Source of the DNA: Niastella sp966212235
GTDB taxonomy: Bacteria > Bacteroidota > Bacteroidia > Chitinophagales > Chitinophagaceae
Direction of reading: 5' to 3'
NCBI GenBank assembly: GCA_966212235.1
Contig: CBIHPP010000003.1
Location: 434,001 to 498,000 of the forward strand
DNA: 64,000 bases
Notes under the pieces: generated by a model
The model's input: only the letters and a program-made list of their open reading frames with translations
Database searches by the model: none
Told to the model about the DNA's origin: nothing
In this document: one piece after another, positions 1 to 8,990 of the stretch
Numbering within the stretch: position 1 is the first letter of the stretch
How the letters are laid out: each line of letters opens with the position of its first letter
Program-made: the position numbers and the translations under genes

Positions 1-1
1 A

Positions 2-307
2 GCACCGGCCCATCCGCTGTTGATGAAGGAATACAAACAGCTGGTGAGATCATCGATGGCGGGGGCTGATTCCGCCACAAGCCACGCCATGCAGAGCTGG
101 GACGAAGCGCAACGGCTCAACACCATTTCCGACCATTATATTTTATATACGGTGATCTTTAGCCTGGTGATGGTCCTGTGCGCTGTTGCTACCAAACTTA
201 CGCGGTTGCGAATTGCTTTTGTGAGCATGCTGATCACAGGCAGCCTTTTTTTAATTGCGTTGATGCTGTTGTTTATATTAATGCCGGTGGCTGGTATTTC
301 GGAATAG
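2..307 (+). CDS. C-terminal end of a membrane protein (cut by window edge)
   Basis: The reading frame is open to the first bases of the window, upstream of the apparent TTG/ATG starts near 20, so this is the tail of a longer gene. What is visible is a soluble helical stretch (to about residue 45) followed by two hydrophobic segments (YTVIFSLVMVLCAVA and a second beginning IAFVSMLITGSLFLIAL) with a short KLTRLR basic turn between them, ending in GISE. This is a two-helix C-terminal anchor of an inner-membrane protein. Family not recognised from this fragment. The next gene is convergent, and a short AT-rich gap separates the two stops. Confidence 0.6.
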   Translation, partial: APAHPLLMKEYKQLVRSSMAGADSATSHAMQSWDEAQRLNTISDHYILYTVIFSLVMVLCAVATKLTRLRIAFVSMLITGSLFLIALMLLFILMPVAGISE

Positions 308-417
308 CTCATCATGCAGCCTGTTATTATAAAAGCAATGCGGTGTATAGACATACACCGCATTTTTTTTCTCGCCTCTCCTGATTAACAAGCTGTTTAA
401 TTATTTTTCCATGTATA

Positions 418-1038
418 CTATTTAATAACATTAAAATAGACGCCGCCGCTGAAATAACCTGCTATCGCCACGCCGTTCGGTGATACCTCGTTTAACAAAC
501 CCACACCCGGTTCCCAGCCTGTATACACCTTGTTGTACATAACAGGCAGCAACGCTTTTGCCTGCAGGTACAAACCCATAAAGGAAGTGATGGCCAGTTT
601 ACAACCACCGGTAAATGCCAAAGAGAAACGGGTTAAAGGGTACTTCGTGTGCGGATCAAAAACGGTTACGCCCATCAGGGCCAGCACATAGGGTTGCATA
701 TTTTTGGTGCCGAACTTTTTACCAACTCCTGCCAGTATGGAATGCACCATGATGCTTTCTTCGCCCAGGTCTGTATTCCTGTCATAAGGTTCATAATGCA
801 TACTGGTAGAAGCATACGCATATTGCAATTCAAAACTTATATTTTTTATCTTTTTGGCCCTTTCCAGGGTATAGAAAACAGCGGCTGCGTAAGTCGGACT
901 GTTGTCGATCACAAATCGCCCATTCGATCCCTGCCATTTCATGCCGGTAAAATAACCCGCATCCGTTCTCAGCTGTAGGGTTTGCGCTACCAGCAATACC
1001 AATGGCCATTGAAATAAAAGCAACATGCACTTTTTCAT
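418..1038 (-). CDS. Secreted, probably outer-membrane beta-barrel-like protein
   Basis: The start is taken at the internal Met that opens a classical signal peptide (MKKCMLLLFQWPLVLLVAQT), 10 codons after the first possible ATG. The mature part of about 185 residues is rich in alternating hydrophobic/aromatic stretches (for example AVFYTLERAKK, FELQYAYAS, LALMGVTVFD, AGYFSGGVYFNVI) and ends in a strand-like segment, as small eight-strand outer-membrane barrels do. No catalytic motif is visible. I do not recognise a named family; an outer-membrane protein with no enzymatic role is the best reading. It is convergent with the truncated gene to its left and stands alone. Confidence 0.5.
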   Translation of the reverse strand: MKKCMLLLFQWPLVLLVAQTLQLRTDAGYFTGMKWQGSNGRFVIDNSPTYAAAVFYTLERAKKIKNISFELQYAYASTSMHYEPYDRNTDLGEESIMVHSILAGVGKKFGTKNMQPYVLALMGVTVFDPHTKYPLTRFSLAFTGGCKLAITSFMGLYLQAKALLPVMYNKVYTGWEPGVGLLNEVSPNGVAIAGYFSGGVYFNVIK

Positions 1039-1283
1039 ATCCGTCCGTTTAAACCATTGCATCATCAATGAGGAGAAAAAGGACCGGTGAAATGCTCTTC
1101 CACCGGCCTCTGCTTAATCCCTGCTTTTTGTGTTGTACCTACTGCGTAAAAGACTTTTAACGTGGACTGCCTTGTAATAATATGTGTTAATGTGTCTGAT
1201 TATTTATCTGTGTTAAAGTTACCAGAACGAATAAGTGAAAACAAATTTCAGGGCCTTTCTGTTGCTCGAATTTGTAACATTGG

Positions 1284-1724
1284 TCAACGTTGTGCGCGCT
1301 CTCTTTCGCGCACATAATCGGAAGGCGTTTTGCCCGTAAATTTTTTAAAAGCGGAAGCAAATGTATTCCTGTTATGAAAGCCGCATTTGTATACCAGTTC
1401 CTTCAGGTTTACGCGGCCTGACACCTCTTTTTTAATAAGCTCTTCACAGTGCCTTATCCTGAACTGGTTCAGGTAATCATTGAAGTGCATGCCCACATGT
1501 TTATTCAAAAATGCCGACAACTGGTGTAAGGGAATATCCATGTCCTCACTCAGGTCCTTCAATGAATAGTGCTCCTGCAGATAAGGTTGTTGTTGAAGCA
1601 TAAAAGTATTCAACCGGCCCCGCAGTATATCGATTACCCTGGCTTCAGATTCACGAATACTCCGGTGAGGAATATCTTTCAGCCCGAATAATAATCGTAA
1701 CGTGGAAAAAAAATTTCTTTTCAT
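1284..1724 (-). CDS. AraC-family transcriptional regulator (DNA-binding domain only)
   Basis: Residues about 40-145 form the double helix-turn-helix of the AraC/XylS family: the first HTH reads YSLKDLSEDMDIPLHQLSAFLNK and the second NLKELVYKCGFHNRNTFASAFKKF, followed by the family's closing GKTPSDYVRE. No ligand-binding domain is present; the short N-terminus (MKRNFFSTLRLLFGL) is basic and amphipathic. Such short forms are common in Bacteroidota, sometimes as remnants of larger membrane-linked regulators. The start at the second Met avoids reading into the upstream repeat tract. Target unknown; the divergent neighbour is the aspartase gene, so regulation of the aspartase/asparaginase set is possible. 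Confidence 0.75.
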   Translation of the reverse strand: MKRNFFSTLRLLFGLKDIPHRSIRESEARVIDILRGRLNTFMLQQQPYLQEHYSLKDLSEDMDIPLHQLSAFLNKHVGMHFNDYLNQFRIRHCEELIKKEVSGRVNLKELVYKCGFHNRNTFASAFKKFTGKTPSDYVRERERAQR

Positions 1725-1740
1725 TATGCGAATTAAGATT

Positions 1741-1873
1741 AGATAAGAACCAAGAACCAAATGACAAGAACCAAATCAAATACAAATTCCAGGAACCAAG
1801 AAACAAGAGACAAGGAACAAGCAATAAGCAATAAACAATAAGCAATAAGAGACGAGTAACAAGAGCCAGGAAC
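1741..1873. repeat. Degenerate heptamer repeat tract
   Basis: A run of 7-nt periodic sequence (AACCAAG, GACAAGA, CAATAAG and CAATAAA variants) fills most of the gap between the AraC gene and aspA. It is the degenerate relative of the much cleaner array at 3531-3779: the central part (about 1820-1850) has the same CAATAAR unit. It is open on the minus strand for long stretches, producing spurious ORFs. Between it and the aspA start there is roughly 190 nt of ordinary intergenic DNA that should hold the aspA promoter. Confidence 0.75.
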
Positions 1874-2065
1874 TGTGAATTGTAAGTTAGTGGTTTCTGC
1901 ATTTTTATCGCGGTTTCTACAGGTGATAAACCGTAAAACAATCTGTCTGTAATGCTGGCATGTACTACTTCGTTTTTGTTTCACCGTTAATCACCATCCT
2001 TTTAAGGAATTTCCGGTTAATTGAAAATAACTTTAGCCGCAAGTGCAACTTGCGCAATAAAAATT

Positions 2066-3529
2066 ATGAAAATGAAAAATGTACAATTCGCTTTTATTAT
2101 CCTGCAACTGCTTTATAACATCCCGGTATTTTCACAGGCAACCAGAATGGAAAAAGATCTGCTGGGCGAAAAACTGATCGATGCCAATGCCTATTATGGC
2201 GTTCAAACGGCGCGGGCTTTGGAGAATTTTAAGATCAGCGGCATCACCACCGCATTTTATCCCGATTATGTAAAAGCATTTGCGATCGTGAAATGGGCAG
2301 CGGCCAATGCCAATGCACAGGTAGGCCGGCTCAGCAAGGAAAAACAGGCGGCCATTGAAAAAGCCTGCCGGGCGGTGATCGATGGAAAATACCTCGATCA
2401 GTTCCAGGTCGATATGTACCAGGGCGGCGCGGGTACCTCTGCCAACATGAACGCGAATGAAGTGCTGGCCAATATTGCCCTGGAATTGACCGGTTACAAA
2501 AAAGGCGATTACCACATCATCGAGCCGCACGATGATCTGAATATGGGACAATCCACCAACGACGCGTATCCAACGGCCATTAAAATTTGCCTGCTGCTGC
2601 ACAATGAAAAACTATTGAAAGAAACGGAAGCTTTAGCGTTGGCATTCCATAAAAAAGGCGATCAGTTCAAAGGCATGGTAAAAATGGGCCGTACCGAAGG
2701 CCAGGATGCCGTACCCATGACGTTGGGTCAGGAGTTTCACGCATTTGCCAACCAGTTAGATGCAGAGGTGGCGGCGCTTCGCGCATCGGAAACATTTTTA
2801 TGCGAACAGAACATGGGCGCAACGGCTATAGGTACAGGTATTACCGCTTCACCCGGTTATGCCGAAAAATGCGCCGTGGAGTTGGCCAGGATCACCGGCA
2901 AGCCCATCGTTATGAGTAAAGATCTTATTGCAGCCACCAGCAGTCAGCAGGGGTTTGTCATTTATTCGGCGGTGCTGAAGAGTTTGGCGGTTACGCTTTC
3001 CAAGATCAGCAGTGATTTGATCTTCCTGGCATCCGGACCCAGAACCGGCATTTTCGAGATCAACCTGCCCGCCCTGCAACCCGGTTCTTCCATTATGCCG
3101 GGCAAAGTAAATCCCGTGATGCCCGAGGTAATGAATGAGATCTGTTTCAAAGTGATCGGCAATGATGTCACCGTTTCGCTGGCAGCGCATTCCGGACTGC
3201 TACAACTCAACGCCTACGAACCGGTGGAAGCGCTTGCCATTATGGAATCGCAGGGATTGTTGTATAAATCGCTGCCCTTATTCCGCAAGAATTGTATTGA
3301 AGGCATCACCGCCAATAAAGGCGTGCTCGATAAATACATCAACACCAGCATCGGTATAGTAACCGCATTGAACCCCGTACTTGGTTATGAAAAAACAACC
3401 GAGCTCGCCAAAGAAGCGTTGCAATCGGGCAAGGGGATCCTGGAATTGATAAGAAAAAAGAAGTTGCTGACGGAAGACCAGATCAAGAAACTACTCGATC
3501 CCGTAGCATTAACCGGCGAAAAGCGATAA
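2066..3529 (+). CDS. aspA: Aspartate ammonia-lyase with signal peptide (periplasmic aspartase)
   Basis: Fumarase/aspartase superfamily enzyme that would convert L-aspartate to fumarate and ammonia. The body follows E. coli-type AspA from about residue 27 of the chosen start (MEKDLLGEKLIDANAYYGVQT) to the end; it contains the GQSTNDAYPTA segment and the signature loop GSSIMPGKVNPVMPE at about residues 340-354, with the catalytic serine in GSS. Unusually, a signal peptide (MKNVQFAFIILQLLYNIPVFSQ) precedes the body, so I start at Met 16 of the longest frame. Export to the periplasm is inferred. The gene is followed by an exported asparaginase and a porin on the same strand, which fits a periplasmic Asn-Asp-fumarate route. 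Its stop codon touches the heptamer array. A fumarase assignment is less likely, given the AspA-like N-terminus and neighbours. Confidence 0.85.
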   Translation: MKMKNVQFAFIILQLLYNIPVFSQATRMEKDLLGEKLIDANAYYGVQTARALENFKISGITTAFYPDYVKAFAIVKWAAANANAQVGRLSKEKQAAIEKACRAVIDGKYLDQFQVDMYQGGAGTSANMNANEVLANIALELTGYKKGDYHIIEPHDDLNMGQSTNDAYPTAIKICLLLHNEKLLKETEALALAFHKKGDQFKGMVKMGRTEGQDAVPMTLGQEFHAFANQLDAEVAALRASETFLCEQNMGATAIGTGITASPGYAEKCAVELARITGKPIVMSKDLIAATSSQQGFVIYSAVLKSLAVTLSKISSDLIFLASGPRTGIFEINLPALQPGSSIMPGKVNPVMPEVMNEICFKVIGNDVTVSLAAHSGLLQLNAYEPVEALAIMESQGLLYKSLPLFRKNCIEGITANKGVLDKYINTSIGIVTALNPVLGYEKTTELAKEALQSGKGILELIRKKKLLTEDQIKKLLDPVALTGEKR

Positions 3530-3530
3530 C

Positions 3531-3779
3531 CAATAACCAATAAGCAATAAACAATAAACAATAGGCAATAACCAATAAGCAATGGGCAATAGGCAATAAG
3601 CAATAAACAATAAGCAATAGGCAATAACCAATAAGCAATGGGCAATAGGCAATAGGCAATAACCAATAAGCAATGGGCAATAGGCAATAACCAATAAGCG
3701 ATAAGCAATGGGCAATAGGCAATAAGCAATAAGCAATAAACAATAAGCAATAGGCGATAAGCAATATGCAATAAGCAAC
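3531..3779. repeat. Tandem heptamer array, 35 units of CAATNNN
   Basis: From 3531 the sequence divides into 35 consecutive 7-bp units without a single length change, then a partial CAAC. Units are CAATAAC, CAATAAG, CAATAAA, CAATAGG and CAATGGG, with two CGATAAG variants. A higher-order pattern AAC-AAG-GGG-AGG recurs in the last three positions. The array begins one base after the aspA stop codon and lies between aspA and the asparaginase gene. Because 7 is not a multiple of 3 and the unit lacks stops on the minus strand, three overlapping minus-strand ORFs appear; they are artefacts. Confidence 0.95.
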
Positions 3780-3817
3780 TACACAAGTATAATTAACTGA
3801 CTATAAAAATTAAACCA

Positions 3818-4885
3818 ATGAAGATGCTCTTATTTACATTTCGAAAAACATTTGTGATGATCCTGGTGCTATCCGCCTTAAACAGTTGCGGACAGAAGAT
3901 AGCCAACGTCGTTATACTTGCCACCGGAGGGACCATTGCCGGCGCAGCCGGCAGCGGGGTAACGGCCGGTTATACTTCGGGGCAGGTAACCATCGATGCC
4001 ATGATCAATGCGGTTCCGGATATCACCAAACTGGCGAAGATCACCGGCGAACAGGTTTCCAATGTAGGCTCGCAGGACATGTCGTTCGAGATCATGCTGG
4101 CCCTGGCCAAACGCATCTCGCAGCTGGCCAGCAAGAATGAATGCGACGGCATTGTGATCACGCATGGCACCGATACGATGGAAGAAACGGCCTATTTCCT
4201 CAACCTGGTTTGTAAAACCGATAAGCCCATCGTGCTGGTAGGGTCCATGCGGCCCTCCACGGCGGTGAGCGCCGATGGTCCGCTCAATTTATACAATGCC
4301 GTAGCCGTGGCCGCCGACCCCAATGCCCGCAAACGCGGCGTATTGCTGGTGATGAACGACTGGATCCATTCCGCACAAAGTTTGACCAAAATAAGCACCA
4401 CGGCGGTACAGACGTTTATGTCGCCAGCAACCGGCCTCATTGGCATTACGAATTATGGCGTGAATGAATACTATCGTTATCCGTATAACAAATATGGATC
4501 GCAAACAGAATTTTCGGTCGACAATGTAACTGCCCTGCCACGGGTTGATATTGTTTATGGCGATGTGGATATGCCCGCCGACCTGATAGAAGCTTCCGTA
4601 GAAAAAGGCGCAAAAGGCATCGTGATTGCGGGTGTAGGCAATGGCAATATGAATAAAGCGGCGCTGGATGCCTGTGCAAAGGCAGCCCAAAAAGGCGTGG
4701 TCATCGTAAGGAGCAGCCGGGTGATCACCGGCAATGTGGGACGAAATGTAGAAGTGAACGACGATAAGCTGGGTCTCATCGCTTCCTTTGATCACAATCC
4801 GCAAAAGTCAAGGATCCTGCTTTCGCTCGCGCTGTTGAAACAGGCAAACAATGATGCCATACAAAAACTCTTTTATGAATATTAA
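3818..4885 (+). CDS. ansB: Type II L-asparaginase, exported lipoprotein
   Basis: Hydrolyses L-asparagine to aspartate and ammonia, probably in the periplasm. The N-terminus is a lipoprotein signal (LVLSALNSC, lipobox cysteine at residue 24). The two asparaginase active-site motifs are present: ILATGGTIAG near residue 35, holding the nucleophilic threonine, and IVITHGTDTMEETAYFL around residue 112, holding the second Thr-Asp pair. The length of about 355 residues fits the family plus signal. Its product aspartate is the substrate of the upstream exported aspartase. The following porin gene starts inside this gene's end (11-nt overlap), which suggests translational coupling. Confidence 0.92.
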   Translation: MKMLLFTFRKTFVMILVLSALNSCGQKIANVVILATGGTIAGAAGSGVTAGYTSGQVTIDAMINAVPDITKLAKITGEQVSNVGSQDMSFEIMLALAKRISQLASKNECDGIVITHGTDTMEETAYFLNLVCKTDKPIVLVGSMRPSTAVSADGPLNLYNAVAVAADPNARKRGVLLVMNDWIHSAQSLTKISTTAVQTFMSPATGLIGITNYGVNEYYRYPYNKYGSQTEFSVDNVTALPRVDIVYGDVDMPADLIEASVEKGAKGIVIAGVGNGNMNKAALDACAKAAQKGVVIVRSSRVITGNVGRNVEVNDDKLGLIASFDHNPQKSRILLSLALLKQANNDAIQKLFYEY

Positions 4886-6173
4886 AAGGGGTGTGTTATG
4901 GGGGAGGGGGATGATCTATCTATTCATCATTTACCTTCCCCTGCATATCTATGCGCAGGATACCACAAAAGAATTACCCGATGGCACCGAAGGGGTGGTG
5001 TTTGCTTTTGATCCCCGGGATACAACGAAAACAAAAAAGCGGGAGCCAAACGATTTTGACGGAACGTACTCATCCTTTAAGATCGGATTGGGGTACATCC
5101 ACGATTTTGTCGCTTACCACGAAAGCAAGGAATTCAGACAGCAGATGGATTCAGCCGGCTTTAACCTGAAACCAACGTTCAAACTGCGCGACTTTCGCAT
5201 CCTGGGCAGTGGGGTGCTAAAAACCAAACGATACATCGCCTGGAAATTTGCGTATATGTGGGACGGTGACAATGAGCAATGGCTGATGCGCGAATCGGGG
5301 ATCACGATCGGCGTACCCGAACTGGCCGGACATATTTTTATCGGCCGCACCAAGGAAGGTTATTCCATGGTGAAGGTCATGAATGGGCACTCGCCCTGGA
5401 CCATGGAACGGCAAATGGCCTTGGACGTAATTCCTATTCTGGCAGATGGGATCAAATATTTTGGGTACCTGCCCAAATCACGTTTGTTCTGGAACCTGGG
5501 CGCTTATAATGATTTGATCTCGGAAGGACAGAAATTCTCCACCTATGCCTGGCAGTACGATGCGCGCGTGGGGTGGTTGCCCATCTATAATAAAGCAAAA
5601 GAAGAAGTACTGCATACCGCAGTGAATGTACGCTATGGCAAACCCGTGCAGGGCGCTATCAGTCTGATATCGCGGCCAGAATCGAACCCGACACCACAAA
5701 TACTGAACACCGGTAGTTTTATGGCCGACCATTCAAGTCATATCGGTGCGGAAATTTATTACAGTAAAAAACATTTTATGGTCGGTTCCGAAGTGATGGT
5801 GCACAATTTTTATGCAGATACGGCAAACAACCATCGTTTTTATGGCGGCGATATTGTACTCACGTACTCCTTTACGCGCGCTGTTCGTCCGTATAACACC
5901 ACGGGAAGTATTTACGGTTTTGTGCCTGTTAAAAAATCAGTTTTTAAAGGAGGTTGGGGAGAGTGGGAGGGCGTGGTGCGGCTTTCTTATTTAAACCTGA
6001 ACAACCGCACCATCAATGGCGGCGCTTTCTGGCGCATAACGCCCATGGTGAACTGGTATGTATCAAAAGTAATCCGAATGGAATTTGCCTATGGCTATGG
6101 TGTGCTCGATCGCTATAACCAAAAAGGCGCGGTGCAGTTTTTCCAGAGTAGGGTGCAGTTTACGATTATGTGA
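4875..6173 (+). CDS. Phosphate-selective porin O/P-like outer-membrane protein
   Basis: About 430 residues with a signal peptide (MIYLFIIYLPLHIYAQ) and a body typical of Porin_O_P-type 16-strand barrels: a charged N-terminal linker, then strands such as FKIGLGYIHDFVAYH, YIAWKFAYMWDG and ESGITIGVPELAGHIFIGRTKEG, ending in the terminal strand FFQSRVQFTIM. The start is the ATG that overlaps the end of the asparaginase gene by 11 nt; an in-frame ATG 24 nt further upstream is less likely. As last gene of the aspA-ansB unit it may admit amino acids or another small anion across the outer membrane; the real substrate cannot be read from sequence. Confidence 0.75.
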   Translation: MNIKRGVLWGRGMIYLFIIYLPLHIYAQDTTKELPDGTEGVVFAFDPRDTTKTKKREPNDFDGTYSSFKIGLGYIHDFVAYHESKEFRQQMDSAGFNLKPTFKLRDFRILGSGVLKTKRYIAWKFAYMWDGDNEQWLMRESGITIGVPELAGHIFIGRTKEGYSMVKVMNGHSPWTMERQMALDVIPILADGIKYFGYLPKSRLFWNLGAYNDLISEGQKFSTYAWQYDARVGWLPIYNKAKEEVLHTAVNVRYGKPVQGAISLISRPESNPTPQILNTGSFMADHSSHIGAEIYYSKKHFMVGSEVMVHNFYADTANNHRFYGGDIVLTYSFTRAVRPYNTTGSIYGFVPVKKSVFKGGWGEWEGVVRLSYLNLNNRTINGGAFWRITPMVNWYVSKVIRMEFAYGYGVLDRYNQKGAVQFFQSRVQFTIM

Positions 6174-6298
6174 TTTCATGCCAACGGGCCACGCACATTA
6201 AACATTATCCCCATGTCTCAAATTCACACAATTTTGTCCTGAACGTGATAGTGCTTCTGTTCGTATTGAACCAAATTTGACGGGTAATCACAAACAGT

Positions 6299-7726
6299 AT
6301 GACCTACCACGACAGCGATATTTATTTCTCCATTACGGAGAGCTATGCATTGATCAATGCAGTGTATACCGTAGACAGTTTCTCCATTGCCAAAGGCCAG
6401 GACCCCGACCATGAAATTCATACCGGTTTCGTCGCCTACAGCAACAGCAGCGGCATGCTAACCTTCCGCGTGGGCAGAAGTCTTTCCAAAACGGTGGCCG
6501 AATGGTTCAAAGAACAAGTGACTCCTTCACAAACCACCTTTGATCAAAGTCCCGATGAATTGCATTTTGCCTTCATGGGCACGTTACGTTTAAGCGTCAC
6601 CGGCGGCATCCTGGGTAAAAAAAGCGAGATCTATACTTTCTCCAACGTGGTGCTGGCCCAGGGTCATAGCGATGGCCACAACAACTGGTGGTTTGGCGGA
6701 CAAAAGGGTGAGCACGTTACCGGTAACAAGGTTACCTGCACAGGCGTCGACTCAAAGGGAAAGGAAGTAATGTTTGTTTTCGGTAGAGGCGACAATGATG
6801 TGAGCACTGTTAAAGTAACGCCAACCACCCTGATCGATACCGCCAACTGGATGAAATACGTGAACGATACCGTTAGACTCGACAGCCTCGTGATGCCGGG
6901 CAGTCATGATGCGGGCATGAGTGAATTGCATCATTGTGCACCACCAGATGGCATTCAACGATATACAAAAACGCAAAGCGGTTCTATTGGCCAGCAATTG
7001 AAAGATGGCTCCCGGTATTTTGACATCCGGGTCGATTACGATCATGGCGAACTCGTCACCTACCATAGAGAAGAGATCGGCATCGGGTGGGGCTGTAACG
7101 GACAAAGCCTGCGTGCTGTTTTTGAACAGGCGCGTGCATTTTTCACAGCCCATCCCACGGAAACGGCTATTTTTAAATTCTCCCATACCCGCGATGCACA
7201 CGGCCATGACCCGGACAAAATAAGAAAAAGGCTCAACGAGTTTTTGAATGACTATAACGATGCCATTTATACGTTTAGCTCTTCAAGCATCAACCTGGCC
7301 AAAGTAAACCTGGGCAGTGTACGGGGAAAAATGGTGCTGGTGTTTAATTACAGTGATTATGTAGATACCTCAACCGGCCGGTTCAGGTACCGGGATGGCG
7401 GTTCCGTAGAACCGGATGCGAACATTACCGTATTTGATGATTACACCCACACGGCAGTTTTAAATACAATGGCGGTTGATCAAATAACCAAATTGGGAGA
7501 ACATGGTGGCCTCGGTAATGATCGTTTCTTCCTGCTCTCCTGGACCTTAACACCTACGTTCGGCGATCCGTCGATAGAAATACTGGCCAATGAAGCCAAC
7601 GCGCAACTGCCTAACGTATTATCGTACGAGGTTTTTGTAGCCGGGTATCCCAAACCCAACATCGTGTTTATTGATTACCTCAATAATCCGGTTGCGCAAA
7701 GTATTATATTATACAATTTTTGGTGA
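6299..7726 (+). CDS. Phosphatidylinositol-specific phospholipase C-like protein
   Basis: The C-terminal half is a PI-PLC X-type domain: DSLVMPGSHDAGM carries the first catalytic histidine (His203) and GELVTYHREE the second (His256), with the intervening QSGSIGQQLKDGSRYFDIRVD typical of the family, and later ETAIFKFSHTRD and DRFFLLSWTLTP. Expected chemistry is phosphodiester cleavage of an inositol (or other) phospholipid. The N-terminal 190 residues form a separate beta-rich domain I do not recognise (FSITESYALINAVYTVDSF at the start). No signal peptide is evident from the chosen ATG, and the frame is closed by a stop 19 nt upstream. It is followed after 13 nt by a flavoprotein gene, so the two are probably cotranscribed. 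Confidence 0.8.
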   Translation: MTYHDSDIYFSITESYALINAVYTVDSFSIAKGQDPDHEIHTGFVAYSNSSGMLTFRVGRSLSKTVAEWFKEQVTPSQTTFDQSPDELHFAFMGTLRLSVTGGILGKKSEIYTFSNVVLAQGHSDGHNNWWFGGQKGEHVTGNKVTCTGVDSKGKEVMFVFGRGDNDVSTVKVTPTTLIDTANWMKYVNDTVRLDSLVMPGSHDAGMSELHHCAPPDGIQRYTKTQSGSIGQQLKDGSRYFDIRVDYDHGELVTYHREEIGIGWGCNGQSLRAVFEQARAFFTAHPTETAIFKFSHTRDAHGHDPDKIRKRLNEFLNDYNDAIYTFSSSSINLAKVNLGSVRGKMVLVFNYSDYVDTSTGRFRYRDGGSVEPDANITVFDDYTHTAVLNTMAVDQITKLGEHGGLGNDRFFLLSWTLTPTFGDPSIEILANEANAQLPNVLSYEVFVAGYPKPNIVFIDYLNNPVAQSIILYNFW

Positions 7727-7739
7727 TCTTCGTCGGAAT

Positions 7740-8984
7740 ATGATAACAACCGATGTATGCATCATAGGCGCCGGACCGGCCGGTGCCGCCGCGGCTTTGC
7801 AACTGCAACAGTTGAATATACCCTGTGTGGTGGTAGATAAAGCCGTGTTTCCAAGAGATAAAATATGTGGCGATGGTTTAAGCGGCAAGGTGCTGACGGC
7901 GTTGAACCGGATCGATAAAAACATCGGCGAGCGCCTTTGCCAGCTGCAGGAAAAAGAGGCGAGTTGGGGCGTAACCTTTACCGCGCCGAGCCGCGATTCG
8001 CTCGACATCGCTTACCAGCCCGATTATAATAGCCAGACCAAAGACGGCATACCGGCCGGTTTTGTTTGCAAGCGTTTGCACTTCGACAATTTCCTGGTCA
8101 ATGAAATGAAACGAAACGCCGGCATACAATTGATAGAAGGGCAGTCCATCGATTGGCATGAGCTGCAGGAAGATGGCTATTTACTGAGCGATACGGCCGG
8201 TACATTTGAAATAAAAGCAAAGCTGGTCATTGTCGCCAATGGCGCGCATTCCACATTTACCAAAGACCCGGGGGGTATTTATATGGAACCGCAGCACTAT
8301 TGCGCCGGCATTCGGGGCTATTATAAAGGCGTTACTAATCTGCATCCCGATGGCTTTATCGAATTGCATTTTTTACGGAAGCTGTTGCCCGGGTATTTCT
8401 GGATCTTTCCATTGCCCAACGGCGAAGCCAATGTAGGCATTAGCATCCTGAGCTCGGCGGTGCGCAAACGAAAGATGAACCTGAAAAAGATGATGCAGGA
8501 GATTATCGCAAATGATCCGGTGATGAAAGAACGGTTTAAAAACGCCGAACTGGTAAGTGCTGTAGAAGGGTATGGGCTACCGCTGGGCAGTAAAAAGCGA
8601 ACACTTTCGGGCGAACGGTATATGCTCGCCGGCGATGCCGGTTATTTGATAGATCCGTTTACGGGGGAAGGAATCGGCAATGCGTTGTATTCCGGTCGGC
8701 TCGCAGCGCAGCAGGCAGCGGCTTGTTTGCAATCAAATGATTTCTCCGCAACTACCATGTTAGCCTACGACGAAGCCGTCTATCGCGTCCTGGGCGCCGA
8801 ATTGCGCCTGAGCACCAAACTGCAAAAGCTGGCCAACAGGACCTGGCTGTTCAATCTGCTCATGAAAACCGCCATGCGGAATAAACAGTTGCGGGAACTG
8901 ATGTCGTGTATGTTCTACGAAATAGATATCCGCAAAAAACTCACGAAGCCATCGTTTTATTTGAAGATGGTGTTGAATCGGTAG
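7740..8984 (+). CDS. FAD-dependent oxidoreductase, geranylgeranyl reductase family
   Basis: The N-terminus DVCIIGAGPAGAAAALQLQQ is the Rossmann dinucleotide-binding motif, DKAVFPRDKICGDGLSG is the FAD-contact segment of this family, and about residue 298 there is GDAGYLIDPFTGEGIGNAL, the second FAD motif. Family members reduce isoprenoid double bonds (BchP/ChlP, archaeal lipid reductases) or act on quinone-type substrates. In a non-phototrophic Bacteroidota a role on menaquinone or another prenyl lipid is plausible but inferred. The start is the ATG that leaves 13 nt after the PI-PLC-like gene; a longer frame would overlap that gene. Confidence 0.82.
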   Translation: MITTDVCIIGAGPAGAAAALQLQQLNIPCVVVDKAVFPRDKICGDGLSGKVLTALNRIDKNIGERLCQLQEKEASWGVTFTAPSRDSLDIAYQPDYNSQTKDGIPAGFVCKRLHFDNFLVNEMKRNAGIQLIEGQSIDWHELQEDGYLLSDTAGTFEIKAKLVIVANGAHSTFTKDPGGIYMEPQHYCAGIRGYYKGVTNLHPDGFIELHFLRKLLPGYFWIFPLPNGEANVGISILSSAVRKRKMNLKKMMQEIIANDPVMKERFKNAELVSAVEGYGLPLGSKKRTLSGERYMLAGDAGYLIDPFTGEGIGNALYSGRLAAQQAAACLQSNDFSATTMLAYDEAVYRVLGAELRLSTKLQKLANRTWLFNLLMKTAMRNKQLRELMSCMFYEIDIRKKLTKPSFYLKMVLNR

Positions 8985-8990
8985 GGACTA

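Noticed and set aside
1651..1984. Minus-strand ORFs in the gap before aspA
   Set aside because: Low-complexity frames through the degenerate heptamer tract, with no protein-like features.
3531..3779. CRISPR-like array
   Set aside because: Units are 7 bp with no spacers; the 21-bp arrays and the ATTGCAGT pairs likewise lack CRISPR repeat/spacer structure, and no cas genes are present.
3385..3786. Three overlapping minus-strand ORFs (3385-3786, 3483-3764, 3509-3778)
   Set aside because: They are readings of the heptamer array in three frames (LLIAYCLLPIAY-type repeats); the array simply lacks stops on that strand.
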